Assembly: GCF_030718995.1 (NCBI RefSeq)
Contig: NZ_CP132204.1
Location: forward strand, 3,968,001-4,032,000
From: Arthrobacter oryzae
GTDB taxonomy: Bacteria; Actinomycetota; Actinomycetes; Actinomycetales; Micrococcaceae
Direction: 5' to 3'
Length of the DNA: 64,000 bases
Shown here: positions 46,955-54,652 of the stretch, piece after piece
How positions within the stretch are numbered: position 1 is the stretch's first letter
How the letters are laid out: every line of letters begins with the position of its first letter
Notes under the pieces: model-generated
What the model was told of the DNA's origin: nothing
Databases searched by the model: none
What the model saw: the letters and a program-made list of their open reading frames with translations, nothing else
Position numbers and translations under genes: made by a program

Positions 46955-47935
46955 ATGGCACTGACATCATCAGTCAAGGAAGAACTGTCCCGCCTGGACA
47001 TTAAGAAGTCCTCGGTCCGCAAGGCTGAAGTCTCCGCAATGCTGCGATTCGCCGGCGGTCTCCACATCGTTTCGGGCCGCATCGTGATCGAGGCCGAGGT
47101 GGACCTCGCGTCCACGGCACGCCGGCTCCGGGCTGCCATCGCGGAGGTCTACGGCCACCAGAGCGAGATCATCGTCGTCTCCGGCGGCGGGCTCCGCCGC
47201 GGCAACCGGTACGTGGTGCGGGTAGTGCGGGACGGGGAAGCCCTGGCCCGCCAGACCGGCCTGCTGGACGCCCGCGGCCGCCCTGTGCGCGGCCTGCCCT
47301 CTGCCGTGGTCAACGGATCCGCCGCCGACGCAGAAGCCGTGTGGCGCGGCGCCTTCCTGGCCCACGGGTCGCTGACGGAACCGGGCCGCTCCTCGGCCAT
47401 GGAAGTGACCTGCCCCGGGCCCGAGTCGGCACTGGCCCTCGTGGGCGCAGCGCGGCGCCTCGGCATCCAGGCCAAGGCCCGGGAAGTCAGGGGAGTGGAC
47501 CGGGTGGTCATCCGGGACGGGGACACCATCGCAGCCCTGCTCACCCGCATGGGCGCGCATGATGCGCTGATGGTCTGGGAAGAGCGCCGCATGCGCAAGG
47601 AAGTCCGGGCCACCGCCAACAGGCTGGCCAACTTCGACGACGCCAACCTGCGCCGCTCGGCCCAGGCCGCCGTTGCCGCCGGGGCCAGGGTTGACCGCGC
47701 CCTGGAGATCCTCGGCGACGACGTGCCGGACCACCTGAAGTATGCCGGCGAGCTGCGCGTGGCCCACAAACAGGCCAGCCTGGACGAACTTGGCCGGCTG
47801 GCCGATCCGCCCATGACCAAGGATGCGATAGCAGGCAGGATCCGCAGGCTCCTGGCCATGGCCGACAAACGTGCCCTCGACCTGGGCATTCCCGGCACCG
47901 AGGCCAATGTGACGCCGGAAATGCTGGACGAGTAA
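46955..47935 (+). CDS. whiA: WhiA, DNA-binding regulator
   Basis: This 326-residue actinobacterial WhiA combines an N-terminal LAGLIDADG-like domain (about residues 15-200, with AEVSAMLRFAGGLHIV and GAFLAHGSLTEPGRSSAMEV) with a C-terminal helix-turn-helix (LRVAHKQASLDELGRLADPP then TKDAIAGRIRRLLAMA). In Streptomyces WhiA works with WhiB to switch on sporulation septation. In unicellular relatives it is linked to division and metabolism. The ATG has an AAGGTG site 9 bp after the yvcK stop, so the gene is in the same operon. Confidence 0.95.
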   Translation: MALTSSVKEELSRLDIKKSSVRKAEVSAMLRFAGGLHIVSGRIVIEAEVDLASTARRLRAAIAEVYGHQSEIIVVSGGGLRRGNRYVVRVVRDGEALARQTGLLDARGRPVRGLPSAVVNGSAADAEAVWRGAFLAHGSLTEPGRSSAMEVTCPGPESALALVGAARRLGIQAKAREVRGVDRVVIRDGDTIAALLTRMGAHDALMVWEERRMRKEVRATANRLANFDDANLRRSAQAAVAAGARVDRALEILGDDVPDHLKYAGELRVAHKQASLDELGRLADPPMTKDAIAGRIRRLLAMADKRALDLGIPGTEANVTPEMLDE

Positions 47936-48058
47936 CGGCGCCCCTAGAATCGAGACCGGGTTACGGAAACCCGCTAAATTTCCGGGTGACCAGTCATCCG
48001 GATGCACAATCCGAGAGTTACCAAACCGGACAACCTGTCCACGACATTGGAGGATTTT

Positions 48059-48682
48059 GTGACCGAGTACGTACTGCCTGAACTCAGCTACGACTACGCA
48101 GCGCTGGAGCCCCACATCTCCGCACGCATCATGGAACTGCACCACAGCAAGCACCACGCAGCCTATGTGACCGGCGCCAACAACGCGCTGGCCCAGCTGG
48201 CTGAGGCACGCGAAAAGGGCGACTTCGCCAACATCAACCGTCTTTCGAAGGACCTGGCCTTCCACACCGGCGGCCACGTCAACCACTCCGTGTTCTGGAA
48301 CAACCTCTCCCCGGACGGCGGCGACAAGCCCGAGGGTGAACTGGCCGCAGCCATCGACGACGCCTTCGGTTCCTTTGACGCCTTCCGGGCGCAGTTCAGC
48401 GCTGCCGCACTGGGCCTGCAGGGTTCGGGCTGGGGCTTCCTGGCCTACGAGCCCATCGGCGGAAACCTCGTCATTGAGCAGCTCTACGATCAGCAGGGCA
48501 ACGTTGCGCTGGGCACCACGCCGCTGCTGATGCTCGACATGTGGGAGCACGCTTTCTACCTGGACTACGTCAACGTCAAGGCCGACTACGTCAAGGCTTT
48601 CTGGAACATCGTGAACTGGGCCGACGTCGCCAAGCGCTTCGACGGTGCACGCAGGAACGCCACGGGCCTCATTACCCTCTAA
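48059..48682 (+). CDS. sodA: Superoxide dismutase, Mn/Fe type
   Basis: This 207-residue cytosolic superoxide dismutase starts at the GTG at 48059 with a GGAGG site 5 nt upstream; an earlier in-frame ATG would add 19 unlikely residues. Metal ligands are visible in IMELHHSKHHAAYV, in TGGHVNHSVFW and in the signature DMWEHAFYLDY. The position after GLQGSGWGFLAY suggests the Mn form. TAGAAT near 47949 is a possible -10. A strong hairpin follows the stop codon. Confidence 0.95.
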   Translation: MTEYVLPELSYDYAALEPHISARIMELHHSKHHAAYVTGANNALAQLAEAREKGDFANINRLSKDLAFHTGGHVNHSVFWNNLSPDGGDKPEGELAAAIDDAFGSFDAFRAQFSAAALGLQGSGWGFLAYEPIGGNLVIEQLYDQQGNVALGTTPLLMLDMWEHAFYLDYVNVKADYVKAFWNIVNWADVAKRFDGARRNATGLITL

Positions 48683-48759
48683 AGCCGTTCAGGCGTGACG
48701 TGGCAGACATGCCCCTGTAACAAACTTCACATTTAGCCCGTTTCGGACCGAATCGTGGA

Positions 48760-48791
48760 AGGTCGGCCCCCGCACTTGCGGGGGCCGACCT
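48760..48791 (+). terminator. sodA terminator
   Basis: A perfect 14-bp stem (48760-48773 with 48778-48791) closes on ACTT about 80 bp after the sodA stop. Only a short A/T stretch follows. Confidence 0.8.
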
Positions 48792-48957
48792 ACTTAAACG
48801 TAAGATGGATCACGGAAGGCGGTTAGCCTTCAGCAATGTGGCTGGTCGCCCTCCGATCTGGTAATCATCTCTGCCCAATGGCGTGCGGGATCTGTTAGTT
48901 GGCTTGAACGCCCGCTCAACTAGTTGTGCTTCTACAAGCACCAAGGAGACTGAAAAA

Positions 48958-49968
48958 GTGACGACCCGTATTGGTATCAACGGCTTTGGCCGTATCGGCC
49001 GCAACTACTTCCGCGCAGCACTCGCACAGGGCGCTGACCTCGAGATCGTTGCAGTCAACGACCTCACCAGCCCCGAGGCGCTGGCCCACCTCTTCAAGTA
49101 CGACTCCGTCGGCGGGCGCCTGAAGGAGACCATCGAGGTCAAGGACGGCAACATCGTCGTCAACGGGAACGTCGTTAAGGTTCTTGCCGAGCGCGACCCC
49201 GCCAACCTCCCCTGGGGCGAGCTGGGTGTTGACATCGTCATCGAGTCCACCGGCTTCTTCACCAAGGCCGCAGCTGCCAAGAAGCACATCGACGCCGGCG
49301 CCAAGAAGGTCCTGATTTCCGCCCCCGCCTCGGATGAGGACATCACCATCGTGATGGGCGTGAACCACGAGCTGTACGACAACGCCACCCACCACATCAT
49401 TTCCAACGCGTCCTGCACCACCAACTGCCTTGGCCCGCTGGCCAAGGTGGTCAACGACGAGTTCGGCATCGAGCGCGGCCTCATGACCACGGTCCACGCC
49501 TACACGGCTGACCAGAACCTGCAGGACGGCCCGCACAACGATCTCCGTCGCGCCCGCGCCGCCGCCATCAACATGGTGCCCACCTCCACCGGTGCGGCCA
49601 AGGCAATCGGCCTGGTCCTCCCGGAGCTCAAGGGCAAGCTGGACGGCTACGCCATCCGCGTGCCGGTCCCCACCGGTTCGGCCACCGACCTCACGGTCAC
49701 CGTTTCCCGCGAGACCACCGTTGAGGAAGTCAACGCCGCCCTGAAGAAGGCGTCTGAGTCCGAGGCACTCCAGGGCTTCCTGACGTACACGGATGAGCCG
49801 ATCGTCTCCTCCGACATCGTCGGCGACCCCGCCTCCTCGATCTTCGACTCCGGTCTCACCAAGGTCATCGGCAACCAGGTCAAGGTTGTTTCCTGGTATG
49901 ACAACGAATGGGGCTACTCCAACCGCCTGGTCGACCTCACGGAGCTCGTCGCATCCAAGCTGGGCTAG
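48958..49968 (+). CDS. gap: Glyceraldehyde-3-phosphate dehydrogenase
   Basis: This 336-residue NAD-dependent glycolytic enzyme starts at the GTG 48958 with an AAGGAGA site; the longer open frame upstream is not coding. Features are the Rossmann motif RIGINGFGRIGRN, the catalytic motif SNASCTTNCLGPLAKV with the active-site Cys, the TVHAYTADQNLQDGPH segment and VSWYDNEWGYSNRLVDL at the C-terminus. A TAAGAT at 48801-48806 is a possible -10, giving a leader of about 150 nt with a short hairpin at 48815-48831. It heads the gap-pgk-tpiA-secG operon. Confidence 0.97.
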   Translation: MTTRIGINGFGRIGRNYFRAALAQGADLEIVAVNDLTSPEALAHLFKYDSVGGRLKETIEVKDGNIVVNGNVVKVLAERDPANLPWGELGVDIVIESTGFFTKAAAAKKHIDAGAKKVLISAPASDEDITIVMGVNHELYDNATHHIISNASCTTNCLGPLAKVVNDEFGIERGLMTTVHAYTADQNLQDGPHNDLRRARAAAINMVPTSTGAAKAIGLVLPELKGKLDGYAIRVPVPTGSATDLTVTVSRETTVEEVNAALKKASESEALQGFLTYTDEPIVSSDIVGDPASSIFDSGLTKVIGNQVKVVSWYDNEWGYSNRLVDLTELVASKLG

Positions 49969-49978
49969 GGTTAGACAC

Positions 49979-51205
49979 ATGACATTCCACACCCTCAACG
50001 AACTGATCGCTGATGGTGTCCGCGGGCGGTACATTCTGGTCAGAAGTGACCTGAATGTGCCGCTCGACGGCTCTGAAGTGACTGACGACGGCCGCATCAA
50101 GGCCTCCCTGCCAGTACTGACGAAGCTCACGGACGCCGGTGCCCGCGTGCTGGTCACAGCCCACCTCGGCCGCCCCAAGGGCGCCCCGGAAGAGAAGTAC
50201 TCCCTCAAGCCTGCCGCCACGCGGCTTGCTGAACTGGCCTCCTTCAAGGTCACCCTGGCCGGAGACACCGTCGGTGCCTCGGCCCGGGAGCTTGCCGCTG
50301 CGTTGCGGGACGGCGAAGCGCTGATCCTTGAAAACGTCCGCTTCGATGCCCGTGAAACCAGCAAGGACGACGCCGAGCGCGGCGCCTTCGCGGACGAACT
50401 GGTGGCTTTGACGGGGGAGAACGGTGCTTTCGTGGATGACGCCTTTGGCGCCGTCCACCGCAAGCACGCCAGCGTGTACGACGTCGCCACGCGGCTGCCG
50501 TCGTACCAGGGCGACCTTGTGCACACCGAAGTCGAGGTGCTGCGCAAGCTCACGACGGAAACCCAGCGGCCCTACGTTGTGGTTCTCGGCGGCTCCAAGG
50601 TTTCGGACAAGCTTGCCGTTATCGATAACCTGATCGGCAAAGCCGACACCATCCTGGTGGGCGGCGGCATGCTGTTCACGTTCCTCGCGGCTGAGGGCCA
50701 CAAGGTGGCAGGCAGCCTCCTCGAAGAAGACCAGATCCCCGTAGTGCAGGAGTACCTGAAGCGGGCGGCGGACGCAGGCACCGAGTTCATCGTGCCCACG
50801 GACGTTGTGGTTGCGGCCAAGTTCGCTGCGGACGCTGACCACGAGACGGTCAGTGCTGACGCCATCGAAGACAGCAGCTTCGGCGCGCAGGGCATCGGCC
50901 TGGACATCGGCCCCGAATCCGCGGCTGCATTTGCCGCCCGGATCAAGGGTGCCAAGACGGTGTTCTGGAACGGCCCCATGGGTGTGTTCGAATTCGAGGC
51001 CTTCGCCGGGGGCACCCGTGCCATCGCGCAGGCGCTCACCGAAGCGGACGCGTTCACCGTGGTTGGCGGAGGCGACTCTGCTGCTGCGGTGCGTACGCTG
51101 GGCTTCGCTGACGACCAGTTCGGCCACATCTCCACGGGTGGCGGCGCCAGCCTGGAGTACCTCGAAGGCAAAGAACTGCCGGGCCTCAGCGTCCTCGACC
51201 GCTAG
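49979..51205 (+). CDS. pgk: Phosphoglycerate kinase
   Basis: This 408-residue glycolytic kinase transfers the acyl phosphate of 1,3-bisphosphoglycerate to ADP. Motifs seen are YILVRSDLNVPLDG, VLVTAHLGRPKG, LENVRFDARETSKDD, the ATP-binding YVVVLGGSKVSDKLAVIDNL and the glycine-rich WNGPMGVFEFEAFAGGT with VVGGGDSAAAVR. The ATG at 49979 lies 10 bp after the gap stop codon, which places it firmly in the operon. A hairpin lies between it and tpiA. Confidence 0.97.
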   Translation: MTFHTLNELIADGVRGRYILVRSDLNVPLDGSEVTDDGRIKASLPVLTKLTDAGARVLVTAHLGRPKGAPEEKYSLKPAATRLAELASFKVTLAGDTVGASARELAAALRDGEALILENVRFDARETSKDDAERGAFADELVALTGENGAFVDDAFGAVHRKHASVYDVATRLPSYQGDLVHTEVEVLRKLTTETQRPYVVVLGGSKVSDKLAVIDNLIGKADTILVGGGMLFTFLAAEGHKVAGSLLEEDQIPVVQEYLKRAADAGTEFIVPTDVVVAAKFAADADHETVSADAIEDSSFGAQGIGLDIGPESAAAFAARIKGAKTVFWNGPMGVFEFEAFAGGTRAIAQALTEADAFTVVGGGDSAAAVRTLGFADDQFGHISTGGGASLEYLEGKELPGLSVLDR

Positions 51206-51211
51206 ATCCTC

Positions 51212-51255
51212 CAGCCGGCAGGGCACCCACTGAAAAGTCGGGGCCCTGCCGGCTG
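51212..51255 (+). other. Hairpin in the pgk-tpiA gap
   Basis: A perfect 13-bp stem (51212-51224 with 51243-51255) with an 18-nt loop occupies most of the 79-bp gap. It lies inside the operon, so it is more likely an attenuator, RNA-stability or processing element than a full terminator. Confidence 0.65.
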
Positions 51256-51284
51256 TTCACATCACAAGCATTTTTGGAGAACAC

Positions 51285-52100
51285 GTGACTACGTCAACGA
51301 ATGGCAAGTTCGACCGCACGCCCCTGATTGCCGGCAACTGGAAGATGAACATGGACCACGTCCAGGGCATCACGCTGCTGCAGAAGCTGGCCTGGACCCT
51401 GTCCGACGCCAAGCATGATTACAGCCGCGCTGAAGTTGCTGTCTTCCCGCCTTTTACCGACCTCCGCGGCGTCCAGACCCTGGTCCAGGGCGACGAGCTG
51501 GAAGTTGTCTACGGCGCACAGGACCTGTCGCAGTTCGACTCCGGCGCCTACACAGGTGATATTTCGGGCCAGTTCCTGAACAAGCTGGGCTGCAAGTATG
51601 TGCTGGTGGGACACAGCGAACGCCGCACCATCCACAACGAGTCCGACGACGTCCTCAACGCGAAGGTGAAGGCTGCCTTCCGCCACGGAGTCACCCCGGT
51701 GCTGTGCGTCGGCGAAGGCCTGGAGATCCGGCAGGCCGGGACGCACGTCCAGCACACCCTTGACCAGCTGCGCGCCGACGTCGAAGGCCTCAGCGCCGAA
51801 GACGCGGCCGAACTCGTGGTCGCCTACGAGCCCGTCTGGGCCATCGGCACCGGCGAGGTGGCAGGTCCGGAGGACGCCCAGGAAATGTGCGCCGCCATCC
51901 GTGCCGAACTCGTCACCCTCTTCGGCGATGACGTTGCCGCCAAGGTCCGCCTGCTCTACGGCGGTTCGGTCAAGGCCAACAACGCAGCGGCCATCCTGAA
52001 CGAACGCGACGTCGACGGCGTGTTGGTGGGCGGGGCCAGCCTCGATCCTGCTGAGTTTGCTAATATTGTCAGGTTCGAGAGTCACCTGCTGACGGATTAG
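51285..52100 (+). CDS. tpiA: Triosephosphate isomerase
   Basis: This 271-residue TIM-barrel enzyme interconverts dihydroxyacetone phosphate and glyceraldehyde-3-phosphate. Catalytic features are PLIAGNWKMN with the active-site Lys, KYVLVGHSERR with the His, and VVAYEPVWAIGTG with the Glu and the flexible loop. LLYGGSVKANN and GVLVGGASLDP bind phosphate. The GTG start has a TGGAGAA site. The following secG gene begins 49 bp on and belongs to the same operon. Confidence 0.97.
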   Translation: MTTSTNGKFDRTPLIAGNWKMNMDHVQGITLLQKLAWTLSDAKHDYSRAEVAVFPPFTDLRGVQTLVQGDELEVVYGAQDLSQFDSGAYTGDISGQFLNKLGCKYVLVGHSERRTIHNESDDVLNAKVKAAFRHGVTPVLCVGEGLEIRQAGTHVQHTLDQLRADVEGLSAEDAAELVVAYEPVWAIGTGEVAGPEDAQEMCAAIRAELVTLFGDDVAAKVRLLYGGSVKANNAAAILNERDVDGVLVGGASLDPAEFANIVRFESHLLTD

Positions 52101-52149
52101 TCCGGACACAGGCGTGACCCCCGCAATCATCAACTTCTGAAAGGCCGTC

Positions 52150-52407
52150 GTGGACGTTCTTCATGTCATTCTGCAGATCCTCCTGGGCATCACCAGCCTC
52201 CTGCTGACGCTGCTCATCCTGCTCCACAAGGGACGGGGCGGCGGTCTGTCGGACATGTTCGGCGGAGGAATGAGCTCCGGCCTCAGCTCGTCCGGAGTGG
52301 CGGAACGGAACCTCAACAGGTTCACGGTCATCCTCGGCGTCACTTGGGGCGTTGTCATCATCGCGCTCGGCCTGCTGATGCGCTTCTCCGGAGGCGGCGA
52401 CTCCTAG
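52150..52407 (+). CDS. secG: Preprotein translocase subunit SecG
   Basis: This 85-residue membrane protein has two helices (residues 3-24, VLHVILQILLGITSLLLTLL, and 56-77, FTVILGVTWGVVIIALGLL). A glycine-rich loop with GRGGGLSDMFGGGMSSGLSSSG between them is the SecG signature. SecG assists protein export through SecYE. Location after tpiA is typical of actinobacteria. Confidence 0.94.
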   Translation: MDVLHVILQILLGITSLLLTLLILLHKGRGGGLSDMFGGGMSSGLSSSGVAERNLNRFTVILGVTWGVVIIALGLLMRFSGGGDS

Positions 52408-52431
52408 CATTCCGCTCGAAACAGATCGGGG

Positions 52432-52464
52432 ACCGGGAGTTTTCCCGGAATTTACACTCCCGGT
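52432..52464 (+). terminator. Possible terminator after secG
   Basis: A 9-bp inverted repeat, ACCGGGAGT (52432-52440) and ACTCCCGGT (52456-52464), encloses a T-rich loop 25 bp after the secG stop. It is weak as a terminator. Confidence 0.45.
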
Positions 52465-52485
52465 ACTAACGGCCCTGCCGCCGTC

Positions 52486-52513
52486 GGGAACTCCGCACTA
52501 AACTGTGGCTGTT
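52486..52513 (+). promoter_or_regulatory. SigR/SigH-type stress promoter of rbpA
   Basis: GGGAAC (52486-52491) and GTT (52511-52513) are separated by 19 nt, matching the GGGAA(T/C)-N18/19-GTT pattern of the thiol-stress sigma factor SigR/SigH. In Streptomyces rbpA is a known SigR target, which supports the call. A TAAACT at 52499-52504 could be a second, primary-sigma -10. Confidence 0.55.
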
Positions 52514-52554
52514 GGCTTCCAACAACCGGTCAGTCGAGTAGCCAGGAGTTCCCG

Positions 52555-52932
52555 ATGGTGCATGCTGCTTCAGGGTTCCGGGGAACCCGTGTCGGGGTGG
52601 CCGAAGGGTCAGCCCCCAGAATCCAGCCAAACGACGTTGTCGGTGAACGCTTGCCGCGTATTCGTGTTTCCTATTGGTGCGCCAAAGGACACGAGACGCG
52701 GCCAGTTTTCCTTAAGCTCCCGGAAGACCAGATCCCCGTCGTCTGGGACTGCCGCCGTTGCGGCTGTCCGGCGTCGCGCGACGAGACGCTGGTGGAAGTC
52801 CCGCACCATTCCGAAGAGGGCTACAAGAGTCACCTCGAGTACGTTAAAGAGCGGCGCTCCAGCCAGGACGCCGAAGACGTACTGGCTGGAGCGCTGGAAC
52901 GGCTACGAGCCCGCGGAACCCTTTCGGACTAG
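52555..52932 (+). CDS. rbpA: RNA polymerase-binding protein RbpA
   Basis: This 125-residue actinobacterial transcription factor binds the beta/beta' subunits and the primary sigma factor to stabilise the open complex. The core is recognisable: an N-terminal tail with basic linker, RIRVSYWCAKGHETRPVFL, the CRRCG metal-binding-like pair, and the C-terminal sigma-interaction domain with KSHLEYVKERRS then DAEDVLAGALERLRARG. It has an AGGAG site. Its 3' end overlaps the convergent 6-phosphogluconolactonase gene by 30 bp. Confidence 0.95.
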   Translation: MVHAASGFRGTRVGVAEGSAPRIQPNDVVGERLPRIRVSYWCAKGHETRPVFLKLPEDQIPVVWDCRRCGCPASRDETLVEVPHHSEEGYKSHLEYVKERRSSQDAEDVLAGALERLRARGTLSD

Positions 52933-53721
52933 CTGCTCGGGAACCCTTGAGGCGGCATTCTCATCGATCAGCCACAGTGTCCGTGTGCGGCCCCTTGGCC
53001 CTGCCGCCGGGACCTGTACCGGGTTTGCACCGGCCAGGGCAAGCCCTACGGCCCCGGCCTTGTCCTCACCCGCCACAACCATCCACACTTCACTGGCCGT
53101 GTTGATCGCGGGCAATGTCAGGGAAATCCGCTCCGGCGGCGGTTTCGGCGAGTTCCGGACACCCACCACCGTGAGCTCCTTTTCCCGGATGCCTGCCTGT
53201 TCCGGGAAGAGCGAAGCAACATGGGCATCCGGGCCCACGCCAAGAAGGACCACATCGAACCGCGGCAGCTTCCCCGGGTTCTCGGGCCGGTCGTCGGACA
53301 TGTCCGCGGCATGCTCCGCCGCGGCTGCCTCGGCGAGTCGGCGCGCGTAATCGGCCGCCGCGTCCTCCGGGCTGTCGAAGTCGTCCGTGGACCCCGGCTG
53401 GTTTACGCGGTCCGGGTCCACTGATATGCGGGACAACAGGGCGTCGTGGGCCTGAAGGGTGTTGCGGTCGCTGTCGGTGCTGCCGACGAAGCGCTCGTCG
53501 CCCCACCAGAAGTTAACTTTGGACCAGTTCACTGCCGGAGCCGCCGCGGAGTCAGCAACCGCCTTGAGGGTTCCAATGCCCACAGTGCCGCCCGTAAGCA
53601 CCACCGTCGCCTCATCGTGTTTGTCCTGGACGTCCACGAGCTTGGTGATGAGCCGCGCCGCAATGGCAGCCATCAGTACGGATGAGTCAGGGTGGATGCT
53701 TACTCTGGGATCAGCGCTCAC
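52903..53721 (-). CDS. pgl: 6-phosphogluconolactonase
   Basis: This protein of about 272 residues hydrolyses 6-phosphogluconolactone in the oxidative pentose-phosphate pathway. Typical features are VVLTGGTVGIGTLKAV, KVNFWWGDERFVGSTDSDRN and FDVVLLGVGPDAHVASLFPEQ. I choose the GTG at 53721 because the upstream AAGGAG would touch the alternative GTG at 53733. It overlaps the end of opcA and is the last gene of the tkt-tal-pgi-zwf-opcA-pgl cluster. Confidence 0.94.
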   Translation of the reverse strand: MSADPRVSIHPDSSVLMAAIAARLITKLVDVQDKHDEATVVLTGGTVGIGTLKAVADSAAAPAVNWSKVNFWWGDERFVGSTDSDRNTLQAHDALLSRISVDPDRVNQPGSTDDFDSPEDAAADYARRLAEAAAAEHAADMSDDRPENPGKLPRFDVVLLGVGPDAHVASLFPEQAGIREKELTVVGVRNSPKPPPERISLTLPAINTASEVWMVVAGEDKAGAVGLALAGANPVQVPAAGPRGRTRTLWLIDENAASRVPEQLVRKGSAGS

Positions 53722-54652
53722 TGGGACGGACACTCCTTAGATTTGTACGGGGCAGTCCAATAGTAATCACTTCGCCGAACACTTCGTCGGGATCCAGGCG
53801 CCGGAGCTCTTCCGCCAGGCAGTCCTTCAGGCTGCGGCGCGGGAGGGAGATGCGCTGCGCCGGCTGGCCGGGCTGGGTCAGTTCCGCCACGGACAGTCCC
53901 GGCCGGAACAGCTGGACGTCACCGCTGGCACGGCTCAGCCGCACCCGGCGGATACCGGTCCCGGCAGGATCGGCCACGATGGTCACGGGGGCGTCCAGGG
54001 CCAGCGTCAGCCATGCTGCGAGGAGCAGCGTGCTGGGGGAGTCCGAGGCGCCTTCCACGGCCACGGCCGTGACGGGAGACGGGTCCACCTGGTCCAGCAC
54101 TGCGGCCAGCTGGATCCGCCAGTTGGTCAGGCGTGTCCAGGCGAGGTCGGTATCCCCGGCCTTGTAGGTGTTCCGGATGTTGTCCAGAGCCCGCTGCGGA
54201 TCCTCCTCGTTGGCTGAGTCGGTGATCCGGCGGTGGGCTATGCGGCCGATGGATGTATCACAGGCGCTCTTCGGCGCGCCGTGCGGCCACCAGGCCACAA
54301 TCGGTGCGTCCGGGAGCAGCAGTGCCGCCACCAGGGACTCGCTTTCCTCCGCGAGTTCGCCGTAGCCGCGCAGGACGATTACTTCGGACGCGCCGGCGTC
54401 GCCGCCCACCCGGATCTGGGCATCCAGCCGGGTGGGGGCCTTGGCACCGGCATCGGCGAGGACGATGATCCGGCAGGGGTGTTCCCGGCTGGCTTCGTTG
54501 GCCGCTTCGATGGCCTCTTCCTCGAGCCCGGACTTGGTGACGACCACGAGGGTCAGCACACGTCCGAGCGCGATCACGCCGCCCTGCTCGCGCAGGGACA
54601 TGATCTTCTTGGAGATGGCGGAGGTTGTTGTATCGGGAAGATCTACGATCAT
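53711..54652 (-). CDS. opcA: Glucose-6-phosphate dehydrogenase assembly protein OpcA
   Basis: This 313-residue accessory protein of glucose-6-phosphate dehydrogenase activates or assembles the enzyme in cyanobacteria and actinobacteria. Segments typical of the family are MIVDLPDTTTSAISKKIMSLREQGG, GRVLTLVVVT, PDAPIVAWWPHGAP and DLAWTRLTNWR. Its start overlaps the zwf stop by 4 bp, which fits a tight functional partnership. Confidence 0.95.
   Translation of the reverse strand: MIVDLPDTTTSAISKKIMSLREQGGVIALGRVLTLVVVTKSGLEEEAIEAANEASREHPCRIIVLADAGAKAPTRLDAQIRVGGDAGASEVIVLRGYGELAEESESLVAALLLPDAPIVAWWPHGAPKSACDTSIGRIAHRRITDSANEEDPQRALDNIRNTYKAGDTDLAWTRLTNWRIQLAAVLDQVDPSPVTAVAVEGASDSPSTLLLAAWLTLALDAPVTIVADPAGTGIRRVRLSRASGDVQLFRPGLSVAELTQPGQPAQRISLPRRSLKDCLAEELRRLDPDEVFGEVITIGLPRTNLRSVRPSER

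Noticed and set aside
48002..48058. Upstream ATG start for sodA
   Set aside because: The extra 19 residues do not match the family, and the GTG at 48059 has a correctly spaced GGAGG.
48815..48831. Hairpin GAAGGC-N5-GCCTTC in the gap leader as a riboswitch
   Set aside because: It is only 6 bp, with no conserved motif around it; too little to call an RNA element.
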